Source: JBGPTF01 sp041490445
GTDB taxonomy: Bacteria > Acidobacteriota > Terriglobia > Acidiferrales > UBA7541
Direction of reading: 5' to 3'
DNA: 64,000 nt
Assembly (NCBI GenBank): GCA_041490445.1
Contig: JBGPTF010000008.1
Location: 62,001 to 126,000, forward strand
Shown here: piece after piece, positions 49,137-57,079 of the stretch
Layout of the letters: each line of letters opens with the position of its first letter
Position numbering within the stretch: the stretch's first letter is position 1
The notes under the pieces: model-generated
What the model was told of the DNA's origin: nothing
The model's database searches: none
Seen by the model: the letters and a program-made list of their open reading frames with translations, nothing else
Position numbers and translations under genes: made by a program

Positions 49137-50147
49137 TTGAACATTCTTAATCATAAGTTCGAACTGGCCGCCCGCCCCGTGGGCATGCCAAAGCGGAGCG
49201 ATTGGAAGTACGTGGAAGAACCGGTCCGCGAACCGAGCGATGGCGAGGTACTGATAAGAATCCTGTACATTTCGCTCGATCCGGCCATGCGCGGCTGGAT
49301 GAATGAGGGAAGATCATATATCGCCCCGGTTGGCATCGGCGAGGTCATGCGAGCCTTGGCACTGGGCCGCGTTCTCGCATCCAGGAATTCCAAATTCGCT
49401 GTCGGCGATCACGTCTACGGCCTATTGGGAGTTCAGGAATTCGCGCTGACGAACGGCTACGGCCTCACCAAAGTTGATCCCTCGGCAGCGCCTCTGCCAG
49501 TCTACCTGAGCACGCTCGGAATGCCCGGCATGACCGCGTATTTCGGCCTGCTCGAGCTCGGCCAGCCCAAGCCGGGCGAGATCGTTGTGGTTTCAGGCGC
49601 TGCCGGTGCCGTGGGCACAGTGGTGGGACAGATAGCCAAAATCAAAGGCTGCCCCGTGGTCGGCATCGCCGGCGGCGCGCAGAAGTGCGACTACGTCGTG
49701 AAGGACCTCGGCTTCGATGCCGCCATTGATTACAAGGCAGAGGACGTCCGCAAGGCTTTGCAGAAGCACTGCCCGAAAGGCATTGATATTTATTTCGATA
49801 ACGTGGGTGGCGACATCCTCGATTTGGTGCTCATTCAGATTGCCCGCGGCGCACGTATCGTCATCTGTGGCGCCATCTCGCAGTACAACAACACCACACC
49901 CATCAAAGGCCCGTCCAACTATCTATCGCTGCTGGTGAATCGCGCGAGCATGAGAGGCTTTGTAGTCTCTGACTACGCCAGCCGCTATGGCGAGGCCGCG
50001 CGCGAGATGGCTGGATGGCTGTCTGCCGGCAAACTCAAATCGCGCGAAGACATCGTCGAGGGCCTGGAAACGTTCCCGGAAACATTCTTGAAGCTTTTCA
50101 AAGGTGAGAATATCGGGAAGCTCGTGCTCAAAATAGCTGACCCCTAA
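49137..50147 (+). CDS. NADP-dependent oxidoreductase (prostaglandin/leukotriene B4 reductase-like MDR)
   Basis: 336 residues. Zinc-free medium-chain reductase of the CurA/PTGR group: LAARPVGMPKRSDWKYVEEPV, RGWMNEGRSYIAPVGIGEVMRAL, VSGAAGAVGTVVGQIAKIKGC and FDNVGGDILDLVLIQIARGARIVICGAISQYN. It reduces conjugated enones or enals. I favour the TTG start at 49137, 6 nt after GGAGGA; GTG at 49107 is in frame. It is transcribed away from the enoyl-CoA hydratase, and operator site 3 lies between them. Confidence 0.9.
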   Translation: MNILNHKFELAARPVGMPKRSDWKYVEEPVREPSDGEVLIRILYISLDPAMRGWMNEGRSYIAPVGIGEVMRALALGRVLASRNSKFAVGDHVYGLLGVQEFALTNGYGLTKVDPSAAPLPVYLSTLGMPGMTAYFGLLELGQPKPGEIVVVSGAAGAVGTVVGQIAKIKGCPVVGIAGGAQKCDYVVKDLGFDAAIDYKAEDVRKALQKHCPKGIDIYFDNVGGDILDLVLIQIARGARIVICGAISQYNNTTPIKGPSNYLSLLVNRASMRGFVVSDYASRYGEAAREMAGWLSAGKLKSREDIVEGLETFPETFLKLFKGENIGKLVLKIADP

Positions 50148-50343
50148 CGGACGAACACCTATCCCTACCAAAAACTCTGTGTACGTTGAAGCAGTTGAAC
50201 TTGCGGAGGCTCGGAAGGTAGGCTGTCGAAGCCATGTTCACTGCCCTCTTTTCTTTGCTCTCCACCGTACGAAGTTCATTTCGGACTCGCGCCGTCTTGC
50301 GCAGCGGCGCGAAGCCTCGCAGAACGCCTCCAAGAAATTCTGG

Positions 50344-50415
50344 TAGGGGCGGTGGGGATCGAACCCACGACCTTCGGCTTAAAAGGCCGCTGCTCTACCA
50401 CTGAGCTACGCCCCT
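50344..50415 (-). tRNA. tRNA-Lys(TTT), copy 3
   Basis: Complete 72-nt cloverleaf with perfect acceptor pairing AGGGGCG/CGCCCCT, discriminator A, anticodon loop CTTTTAA (TTT), T arm GTGGG/CCCAC. This copy has the best acceptor stem and the best-spaced promoter, so it is the likeliest functional gene. Confidence 0.92.
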
Positions 50416-50429
50416 GAACGAGTTGAACG

Positions 50430-50458
50430 ATTCTAGCGTGTGCGGGGGAAGGCCGCAA
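50430..50458 (-). promoter_or_regulatory. Promoter of tRNA-Lys copy 3
   Basis: TTGCGG (50458-50453), 17-nt spacer, TAGAAT (50435-50430); tRNA 5' end follows 15 nt after the -10 box. Confidence 0.6.
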
Positions 50459-50490
50459 CCGCGCGGAGCGGCGCGGATCCTGTGACACTC

Positions 50491-51720
50491 TCATTGGTTA
50501 TTGCAGCGGAAGGGCGGGCATTGTGACCACGGGAAGCTGCGAACCAAGTAACGCACAAATTCCATATTTGAACCAAAGTTCTCACCTAATTGGAGCCGGG
50601 AATTGATGAGCTTGTTTGATGCGTCGAAGAAGACTGTCGGGTCGCCGTCATACGTAACAACCGAGTCGCGAATCTCGTTCCCGAGAAAGAAACTGCCATC
50701 GAGCATCAGGGCCTGATTGCCTACGATGGTATTTCTAATCCAAATTGTTGTGACTCCGTTGGGAGCCACAATCCCTCCGCCAGGCCCAAACTGTAAGGGC
50801 ACATCCATGATCAGATTGAGCGGGATCGGCTTTGGGGGCAGCGGGAACGAGCGCTGCTCGAACTTTATGATCTCGCTGTTTCGAAAAATAGCTACTTGGT
50901 CCGGGCCGCCAACAAGATCCGGGTACTTCTTGGACGTTTCAGCAGCTATAAACTTGGCGAGTGCTTCAAGGTCGGTTACCTGTAGTGCAACGCCATTGTC
51001 GGCAGTTGGCTCTGAGAGTCTCCGGATCGCCGGGCTTTGAGGATATGCTTGAGGGTTCTTCATGATCTTGGCACCAACATCGATCATCCCGGCGAGGGCG
51101 CATTGCAGACCGTTACGAACGGCATTGACTTGGATCTTTTCGCTGATTTGCCAGCCGGTATTTCCGCTCGGCAGGACGTGAGGCGCTGCGTTCAGCCCCA
51201 GGGAGCCGATCTTTGGTTTGCCGTCAGAATCATAGCCAACCAGGAAAAGGCTGAAGGCGAGTTGTGCATCCTTCAGCACCCCGGGATGGCCGACCTCGTC
51301 AATGTTAGCAAAGCTCTCAATGTACAACCGAAGAAGAAAAGACAGCGCTCTCAGTTTGTGGTCAAATGATAAGTGACCTTTCTTCACCGCCAGTTCATCT
51401 CGAAAATCTGAAAGAATCCCCATTACGTTCACGTTGAAACGTGGTGCAGAAAACTGAGCGCCTCCGAAGCCCGCGATGGCACAGACCGAATGATCGTCGA
51501 GACGAATAAGCTTCTGTGCCTCCTGAGTGGATCGAGGTTGCCCTGCCGAACGCATGACCGTCTGCTTGCTGTCGGTCAAGACGACCATTCCGTTAGAATT
51601 CGCCAAGACGACGTTTATGGTCCCGCCAATGATCTGGTCTTGGGTTTGAGCGCGCGTAGCAAAGAATGCAAATCCGCCGACGAGAGCGAGAAGGACACCG
51701 AAGTAGAACATGTTTTTCAC
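50491..51720 (-). CDS. Exported proteasome-like (Ntn hydrolase) protein
   Basis: 409 residues. A signal peptide (about 1-24, ending FFATRAQ) precedes GGTINVVLANSNGMVVLTDSKQ. T34 and D50 are 16 residues apart, exactly the spacing of catalytic Thr1 and Asp17 in proteasome/HslV beta subunits. A basic residue (K70 in QKLIRLDD) and SVCAIAGFGG match the next strand. The C-terminal ~130 residues (after ~280) form a beta-rich region without a recognised family. Unlike proteasomes it is exported and lacks an obvious partner. Start GTG 51720 keeps the Lys of the signal; ATG 51711 is the alternative. Only gene between tRNA-Lys copy 3 and a tRNA fragment. Confidence 0.78.
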   Translation of the reverse strand: MKNMFYFGVLLALVGGFAFFATRAQTQDQIIGGTINVVLANSNGMVVLTDSKQTVMRSAGQPRSTQEAQKLIRLDDHSVCAIAGFGGAQFSAPRFNVNVMGILSDFRDELAVKKGHLSFDHKLRALSFLLRLYIESFANIDEVGHPGVLKDAQLAFSLFLVGYDSDGKPKIGSLGLNAAPHVLPSGNTGWQISEKIQVNAVRNGLQCALAGMIDVGAKIMKNPQAYPQSPAIRRLSEPTADNGVALQVTDLEALAKFIAAETSKKYPDLVGGPDQVAIFRNSEIIKFEQRSFPLPPKPIPLNLIMDVPLQFGPGGGIVAPNGVTTIWIRNTIVGNQALMLDGSFFLGNEIRDSVVTYDGDPTVFFDASNKLINSRLQLGENFGSNMEFVRYLVRSFPWSQCPPFRCNNQ

Positions 51721-51843
51721 AGCTCCCGCTTTTCCATTGTTTCACCCAGACTAAACCCTAGGGTCTAGTTCAATGTAGTCAAAAGTGTAGTAGCTCAGCG
51801 CCTCGCCAAGCCCAACTTAGCCGGGGTCTTGTCCCCGAACTGT

Positions 51844-51872
51844 CCGCTGCTCTACCACTGAGCTACGCCCCT
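51844..51872 (-). pseudogene. 5' fragment of tRNA-Lys (copy 4)
   Basis: The first 29 nt of the tRNA (AGGGGCGTAGCTCAGTGGTA onward) up to the anticodon stem, then unrelated sequence. Promoter and upstream tail are intact. In the rest of the 419-nt gap (51721-52139) I see a palindrome ACCCTAGGGT at 51755-51764 and the oxidase promoter. Confidence 0.85.
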
Positions 51873-51970
51873 GAACGAGTCGAACGATTCTATCGTGTGC
51901 GGGGAAAGGCCGCAACCGCGCGGAGCGGCGCGAGACTGCGCGGACGAACGCTCCATCAGCGAACAGCACT
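51873..51970. repeat. Repeat upstream of the tRNA-Lys fragment
   Basis: Near-identical to 29607-29706, including TTGCGG-N17-TAGAAT and the 43-nt tail. It ends where the multicopper oxidase upstream region begins. Confidence 0.85.
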
Positions 51971-52013
51971 CCGACCGGTCAGGCCCCTCCGCAGCGGCCA
52001 GGGCGATCGGTCA

Positions 52014-52043
52014 TTGACAGGAGAGGCGTGGCCGCTGTATGGT
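52014..52043 (+). promoter_or_regulatory. Promoter for the multicopper oxidase
   Basis: TTGACA (52014-52019), 18-nt spacer, TATGGT (52038-52043), about 97 nt before the ATG. Confidence 0.45.
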
Positions 52044-52139
52044 CTCGCGCGGATGTGGGGGGTGAAATGGGAAATTCCGATTCGCGCTTAGCCGCGCGCC
52101 CCGTGTCGGAGCGAAGCGCCGGAAAAAGGAGTAGATGCC

Positions 52140-53303
52140 ATGATTAGTGGACGGATTCTTCGCACCATGTTTGTAATTGTCTTCAGTGCCGCTTTCAGTG
52201 TTGCGAATGCCACACCGTGCGCTGCTCAAGGAAAGGTGCGCACCTACTACGTCGCCGCGGAAGAAGTGGATTGGGACTACGCGCCCAGCAGTATCGACCA
52301 AATCACCGGCCAGCCGTTCGAAGGGATCGCCAAGTCCTACACCGAACGTGGGCCGCACCGCATCGGCAAAGTCTATCGCAAGGCCATCTACCGCGAATAT
52401 ACCGACGCCACGTTTACGAAGCTCAAGCCGCGCTCCGCGCAGTGGGAGCACGCGGGAATCCTGGGACCGATCCTGCGTGCCGAGGTAGGCGACACGATCA
52501 AGGTCGTGTTCAAAAACAATGCGTCGCGTCCGTACAGCATGCATCCGCACGGCGTTTTCTATCAGAAAGCATCGGAAGGATCGCCGTACAGCGACAGCGT
52601 GGCCGACAAGGACAAGGGCGGCGCCGCCGTGCCACCCGGCGGCACGTTCACGTACATCTGGGAAGTACCGGAACGTGCCGGGCCCGGTCCCAACGACCCC
52701 AGTTCGTTGGTGTGGCTTTACCACTCCCACGTGAGTGAGATGATGGACGTCAACTCAGGGCTGATCGGGGCCCTCATCGTTACGCGCCGCGGCATGGCCC
52801 TGCCCGATGGCAAGCCCAAGGACGTGGACCGCGAATTCGTGACGCTCTTCAACATCTTTGACGAAAACCAGAGCTGGTACCTCGACGACAACATCCAGAA
52901 ATTCACCGGGGATCCTACAGGCACAAACAAGGACGAGTTCAACCCCCACGATGCGGAAGGCCGATTCAACATCGTCGGTCCGACGGGCTTCGCCGGGGTG
53001 AACCTCAAGTCAACCATCAACGGCTTGCTATACGGGAACCTCCCCCTGATGACCATGAAGAAGGGCAAGCGCGTGCGCTGGTACCTGCTCGCCATCGGTT
53101 TCGGATTCAACTTCCACACGCCACACTGGCACGGCAACGTGGTGATGCATGACGGCAGGCGCACCGACGTCATCGCACTCTCGCCGGCGCAGATGGTGAC
53201 GGTGGATATGATCCCCGACGACCCGGGCATCTGGCTCTATCACTGTCACGTCAGCGAGCACATGGAAGACGGGATGGTGGCGCGCTACCAGGTGCTGCCG
53301 TAG
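52140..53303 (+). CDS. Two-domain multicopper oxidase
   Basis: 387 residues with a signal peptide (about 1-30, ending CAAQG). All four copper-binding motifs are present: MHPHGVFY, LYHSHVSEMMD, FHTPHWHGN and YHCHVSEHMEDGM, the last with the Met axial ligand of type 1 copper. Short two-domain (ceruloplasmin-like) build rather than three-domain laccase. Probably a periplasmic oxidase of metals (Mn, Fe, Cu) or phenols. AAGGAG is 9 nt before the ATG. Standalone gene beside the tRNA fragment. Confidence 0.92.
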   Translation: MISGRILRTMFVIVFSAAFSVANATPCAAQGKVRTYYVAAEEVDWDYAPSSIDQITGQPFEGIAKSYTERGPHRIGKVYRKAIYREYTDATFTKLKPRSAQWEHAGILGPILRAEVGDTIKVVFKNNASRPYSMHPHGVFYQKASEGSPYSDSVADKDKGGAAVPPGGTFTYIWEVPERAGPGPNDPSSLVWLYHSHVSEMMDVNSGLIGALIVTRRGMALPDGKPKDVDREFVTLFNIFDENQSWYLDDNIQKFTGDPTGTNKDEFNPHDAEGRFNIVGPTGFAGVNLKSTINGLLYGNLPLMTMKKGKRVRWYLLAIGFGFNFHTPHWHGNVVMHDGRRTDVIALSPAQMVTVDMIPDDPGIWLYHCHVSEHMEDGMVARYQVLP

Positions 53304-53482
53304 GGGGATCCGTCAGCCACTCTGGGAGCGGCGCATCTCGTCCGCTCAGCGTAGGGAAAAAGGTGAACCGCGCGGGGCGACCACGAGTTTCAGTCCTCGT
53401 CTGTGCCGCGCTGGCGGCGGTGCGCCGAAATCCGAGGTCTCGGGCGCTTCGAAGCGACAGCGGATTGCAGGAGCAGGGACGC

Positions 53483-53508
53483 TGCACGGCATCCTTCTGC
53501 GCCGTGCA
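53483..53508. terminator. Hairpin downstream of hpf
   Basis: TGCACGGC (53483-53490) pairs perfectly with GCCGTGCA (53501-53508), loop of 10, lying 20 nt beyond the hpf stop and also between convergent transcripts. No U-tract. Confidence 0.35.
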
Positions 53509-53528
53509 ACGACCGGAGCAAAGTTCCT

Positions 53529-53873
53529 TCAGGCCACTCCGGCCCGCGGGCGTTTGCGCTTCCACTTGTAGTCGTGGCGAACCTTGCTCTTGTGTTTCTT
53601 GAGCTGCATCTCGAGCTCGGTGAAGGCCTGCCGGACGCTGGTGCGCGCTTCCGCGGCGCCACCGGTGGCGTGCAGCGTCCCGGTAGGAAGCGAAAGATTC
53701 AGTGAAAATGTGAATTCGGATTTCCTGGGCTGCTTTTCAAAGGACCCGTGAAGCTGGGCAAGGTCCGGGGAATAGCGCTTCAAAAGCTTTTCGATCTTGC
53801 CGACCTGCCGGGTGACTTCCACCTCGACCGCTTGACGCCATTCGTGGTGTTTGCAGGAGACAGAGATTTTCAT
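53529..53873 (-). CDS. hpf: Short ribosome hibernation promoting factor (HPF/RaiA-like)
   Basis: 114 residues. The beta-alpha-beta fold of RaiA/HPF is visible: HEWRQAVEVEVTRQVGKIEKLLKRY, HGSFEKQPRKSEFTFSLNLSLPTGTLHATGGAAEARTSVRQAFTELEMQLKKHKSK. The basic tail KVRHDYKWKRKRPR fits rRNA binding. Short form without the C-terminal dimerisation domain of long HPF. It would bind 30S subunits in stationary phase. The 194 nt to the divergent DUF72 gene hold nothing obvious. Confidence 0.85.
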   Translation of the reverse strand: MKISVSCKHHEWRQAVEVEVTRQVGKIEKLLKRYSPDLAQLHGSFEKQPRKSEFTFSLNLSLPTGTLHATGGAAEARTSVRQAFTELEMQLKKHKSKVRHDYKWKRKRPRAGVA

Positions 53874-54066
53874 GGCAGCACCTTGACTGCGGGGGTCTGG
53901 AACAGGCTACTGCGGTTCGCGAAAAAGAGGCAAGACGCATGAGCTAATCGCACTGGTAGAATACCAACTCGCCTCGCGCGCTGCAACCTGCCGCGGCGCG
54001 GCCGGCAATGATTGACAGTCTCGCAGGGGCCATCATAGGCTGGCCGTTGGCTCTTGAGCGGCAGGT

Positions 54067-54999
54067 ATGGCGAAAAGACGGGCCGCAGCGCGTGTGAAAC
54101 AAGGGCGGGTGCTCGTCGGCCCGGCAGGGTGGTCGTACGCCGATTGGGCCGGCATCGTGTACCCCCACCGGCGGCAGCACGATTTCCACGAGGCCACGTA
54201 TCTCGCCGAGTATTTCGACACTATCGAGATCAACACATCGTTCTATCAGCCGCTCCGTCCGGCGCTGGCGCGCCAATGGCTCGAGCGCATTGCCGCGAAT
54301 CCGCGGTTCCTTTTCACCGCTAAGCTGTGGCAGAAGTTTACGCACGAAGCCGGAGCGACGAAGGAGGACGAAGCGGCCGTCCGGGCAGGTTTTGACGTGC
54401 TTCGCGAGGGCGGCAGGCTCGGCGCCGTGTTGTTGCAATTCCCGTTTTCATTTCACAACACACCCGAAACGCTCGCCCACCTCGAGCGGCTTCTGCAAGC
54501 CTTTGCGGACTACCCGCTGGTGGTGGAAGTGCGCCACGCGTCGTGGAGTCAGAAGCGCTTCTTCCAACTGCTGCACGAGCGCGGCGTCGGCTTCTGCAAC
54601 ATTGACCAGCCGGTCATCGGCCGCTCGATCGCGCCAACCGAGCGCGCCACCGCCCCGGTCGGATACGTGCGCCTACACGGCCGGCGCTACGACACCTGGT
54701 TCAGCGATGATCCTTCGGTGCCCCCGGAGGAGCGCTACAACTATCTCTATTCGGAGAAGGAACTCGAGCCCTGGGCCGAGCGCGTGAAAAAGGTTTCGGA
54801 ACATGCGACCGCGACGTTCGTCATCACCAACAATCATTACCAGGGAAAAGCCATCGTCAACGCGCTCGAGCTGATTCATTTGCTAACGGGGGAAAAGGTG
54901 AAAGTGCCGGAACCGCTGCGGCATCACTACCCGCGGCTGGAATCCATCGCGAACGAGCCTTCGCAGGAGCCGCTGCTCTTCCCCGCTCCGCCTCGCTGA
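54067..54999 (+). CDS. DUF72 (YecE-like) protein
   Basis: 310 residues. VLVGPAGWSYADWAGIVYP and YFDTIEINTSFYQPLRP near the N-terminus and VRLHGRRYDTWF, YNYLYSEKELEPWAERVKKV later are diagnostic for DUF72, a TIM-barrel-like family of unknown function. Full length. No conserved partner nearby. Confidence 0.92.
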   Translation: MAKRRAAARVKQGRVLVGPAGWSYADWAGIVYPHRRQHDFHEATYLAEYFDTIEINTSFYQPLRPALARQWLERIAANPRFLFTAKLWQKFTHEAGATKEDEAAVRAGFDVLREGGRLGAVLLQFPFSFHNTPETLAHLERLLQAFADYPLVVEVRHASWSQKRFFQLLHERGVGFCNIDQPVIGRSIAPTERATAPVGYVRLHGRRYDTWFSDDPSVPPEERYNYLYSEKELEPWAERVKKVSEHATATFVITNNHYQGKAIVNALELIHLLTGEKVKVPEPLRHHYPRLESIANEPSQEPLLFPAPPR

Positions 55000-55016
55000 G
55001 CCGCACGCACACACGT

Positions 55017-55032
55017 CCGGCGAAATCGCCGG
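55017..55032. terminator. Short perfect palindrome between convergent genes
   Basis: CCGGCGA-AA-TCGCCGG, 17 nt after the DUF72 stop and 25 nt before the end of the zinc-ribbon gene. Could serve both transcripts; no U-tract. Confidence 0.35.
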
Positions 55033-55056
55033 CTTCACACCGAAAAGGAGCGAGAC

Positions 55057-55518
55057 TTATTTCCTGAAGAGGTCTTCGAAGGCCTTGCGTGCGTCGTTGG
55101 GCTTCCCGGGTGAGGCGGCTGCGGGCGCGCTCGGAGCGGCATACGTTACCGGGGAAGTGTCTTTCTCCACGGTCATCCGGAACTCGAAAAACGTGCATTC
55201 GTTGCGCGCGTCCTTCTTGGCGATGCGCTCCGGAATAGGCTGGGTACACTCGAACTGTGCGCCGGAATCGAAATGAACGCATTGTTTGCAGCAGTGCAGC
55301 TCCGAACTGCAGCGGGGGCACAGCCCGTTCTGATCGAACCCCGGCGCGAGCACGGCGCCGCAGTTCGAGCAGCGCGCCCGCATGACGGTGCCCACCATGC
55401 GCGGCGTCCGCGGCCCGAGCTGCTCCTGCCGGGCGGGACGCTGCTCCGCCGGCCGATCCTTCTTTTTCTCTTCCCGGCCCTGGTCGTGATAGCCCTTTTG
55501 CTTATACTTCCGCTCCAT
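55057..55518 (-). CDS. Uncharacterised zinc-ribbon protein
   Basis: 153 residues. After a charged, disordered N-terminus (Lys/Glu/Arg/Gln, residues 1-40), four Cys pairs or near pairs appear: CSNCG, CPRC, CCKQC and later C in FECTQP and NECTFF, so one or two zinc sites. The C-terminus is Ala/Pro-rich then KAFEDLFRK. No enzymatic motif. It follows the hopanoid operon on the same strand (154 nt after hpnE) but no functional link is visible. Confidence 0.72.
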   Translation of the reverse strand: MERKYKQKGYHDQGREEKKKDRPAEQRPARQEQLGPRTPRMVGTVMRARCSNCGAVLAPGFDQNGLCPRCSSELHCCKQCVHFDSGAQFECTQPIPERIAKKDARNECTFFEFRMTVEKDTSPVTYAAPSAPAAASPGKPNDARKAFEDLFRK

Positions 55519-55672
55519 GAAATCCTCCGGGGGGATGCCCCATCATAACCTGAATCCCTGCGCACCAAAGGTAAATTGGCGCGTGGTGTGGAATAGTAAT
55601 GAGATTGTCGGCGTCAGCGAGAATGCTTTACGACAACGCGGGAGCGACCGCGATCCTACTCGGCCTTTGAGT

Positions 55673-57079
55673 CTACTCTTTCGCCCAGCAACGGGCCAGT
55701 CCTTCCGCGGGCAGGTCCGGAACCAGGAACTTGCGGGGGCGGCCGGCAGCCGACAGAACGGCTTCGGCCGCCAGATAGCCGCTCCGGACCGCGCCTTCCA
55801 TGGTTGACGGCCAGCCAGTGCGCGTCCAATCGCCCGCAAGGAAGAGATTGCGAATCGAGACTTGCGCGTCGGGCCGCCACTCGTCGGAGCCCGGCTCGGG
55901 CGAAAACGTGGCCGCGACTTCCTTGATGACCGTGGCCTTCCGCAACCGGGCATCGCGCGTCGCCGGCAAGACGTCGAGCAGCTCGCTCCGGCAGAGATCG
56001 ATAATTTCCTGCCGCGAGCGCGACACAAGTTCGTATGAGGCGCTGATGACGAGCTGGAGATACTGCCCGTCGGCGAAGCTCGCCGCGCCGTAGAGCAGTG
56101 ACTTGTTGAAGATCCACTGCACCGTGTGATCGAGGAGGGTGAGGTACGGCTCTGTCATGACGGCGCGATCAAACCAAAAGTGAACGCCGGTAATCGGGGA
56201 CGTGCGCAAGCGGCGCAGGTTGGCAAGAGCCGGCTCCCGCTCGGCCAGCTCCCGCGGCAACATTTCGAGCACGGCACTGGGCGGGACTGCCAGGATGAAG
56301 GCATCCGCGCGAACTTCTGAGCCATCCTCGAGAACGATCGAGGTCACACAGTCATCGGCGATGCGTAGTTCCCGGATGCCGGTGCGGGTGCGCACCTCCC
56401 CGCCCTGCTGCTCAACCGCCTTGCGGCAGCCGTCGTAGAGGTCGCCAAGCGGAACCGAAGGAATGCCGATGGCAAACGCCCTCCGATTCGCGAGAAACGC
56501 CTTCCAGAAAACATCGATGCCATAGCGAGCGTCGGTTCGGTCAAGCACTTCATCGAGCGCGCTGACGAGAACCACGCGCCAGAATCGCTCAATCGCGCCC
56601 GAGGTCTGCCGCTGTCCGCGGAGCCACTGCAGCATGGAGATGCCCTGGATTCCGGGCGGCCGGCCGCCCGTCCGAGCAATTAGAAGGAGCGCACGGGCGA
56701 TGGCTAGCTTGTCGTTCCACGACAAGGCCGGAAAAAGAAGGAACGACGGCGCCAGGTGAAACGGCGGAGGCAGCGGCGAAGGCTCGATCATAGCGCGGCT
56801 GCCGCGCGCATCCGCAAAGTAAAGCTTCTCATAGAACCGGATTTTGTCTGCCGCGCCGGCGCGCGCGTAGAAATCGGAAAGATTCGTGCAACAGCCGAGC
56901 GTGACATGCTGGCAATTGTCCACATGGCTGCCGTCGGGCAGCACGTACGAGGTGGCTCGCCCGCCGAGATGGGGACGTTTTTCGAACAGGCGAACGCGGC
57001 AGCCGGATTCAGCCAGCGCGACGGCGGAGGAAAGTCCCGCCAGCCCGCCGCCGATAATGATCACGGATTCGAAGGGCAT
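55673..57079 (-). CDS. hpnE: Hydroxysqualene dehydroxylase HpnE
   Basis: 468 residues, FAD-dependent amine-oxidase fold. FAD-binding VIIIGGGLAGLSSAVALAESG at the start, then KRPHLGGRATSY and the C-terminal FLAGDWTRTGWPSTMEGAVRSGYLAA. Converts hydroxysqualene to squalene, the last step after HpnD and HpnC. The start ATG 57079 (MPFESVIIIGGG) lies within hpnD, giving a 71-nt overlap. Last gene of the hopanoid operon. Confidence 0.93.
   Translation of the reverse strand: MPFESVIIIGGGLAGLSSAVALAESGCRVRLFEKRPHLGGRATSYVLPDGSHVDNCQHVTLGCCTNLSDFYARAGAADKIRFYEKLYFADARGSRAMIEPSPLPPPFHLAPSFLLFPALSWNDKLAIARALLLIARTGGRPPGIQGISMLQWLRGQRQTSGAIERFWRVVLVSALDEVLDRTDARYGIDVFWKAFLANRRAFAIGIPSVPLGDLYDGCRKAVEQQGGEVRTRTGIRELRIADDCVTSIVLEDGSEVRADAFILAVPPSAVLEMLPRELAEREPALANLRRLRTSPITGVHFWFDRAVMTEPYLTLLDHTVQWIFNKSLLYGAASFADGQYLQLVISASYELVSRSRQEIIDLCRSELLDVLPATRDARLRKATVIKEVAATFSPEPGSDEWRPDAQVSIRNLFLAGDWTRTGWPSTMEGAVRSGYLAAEAVLSAAGRPRKFLVPDLPAEGLARCWAKE

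Noticed and set aside
25694..51970. Prophage or integrative conjugative element spanning the tRNA-Lys copies
   Set aside because: No integrase, phage structural, relaxase or conjugation genes are present; only single-gene segments and IS remnants.
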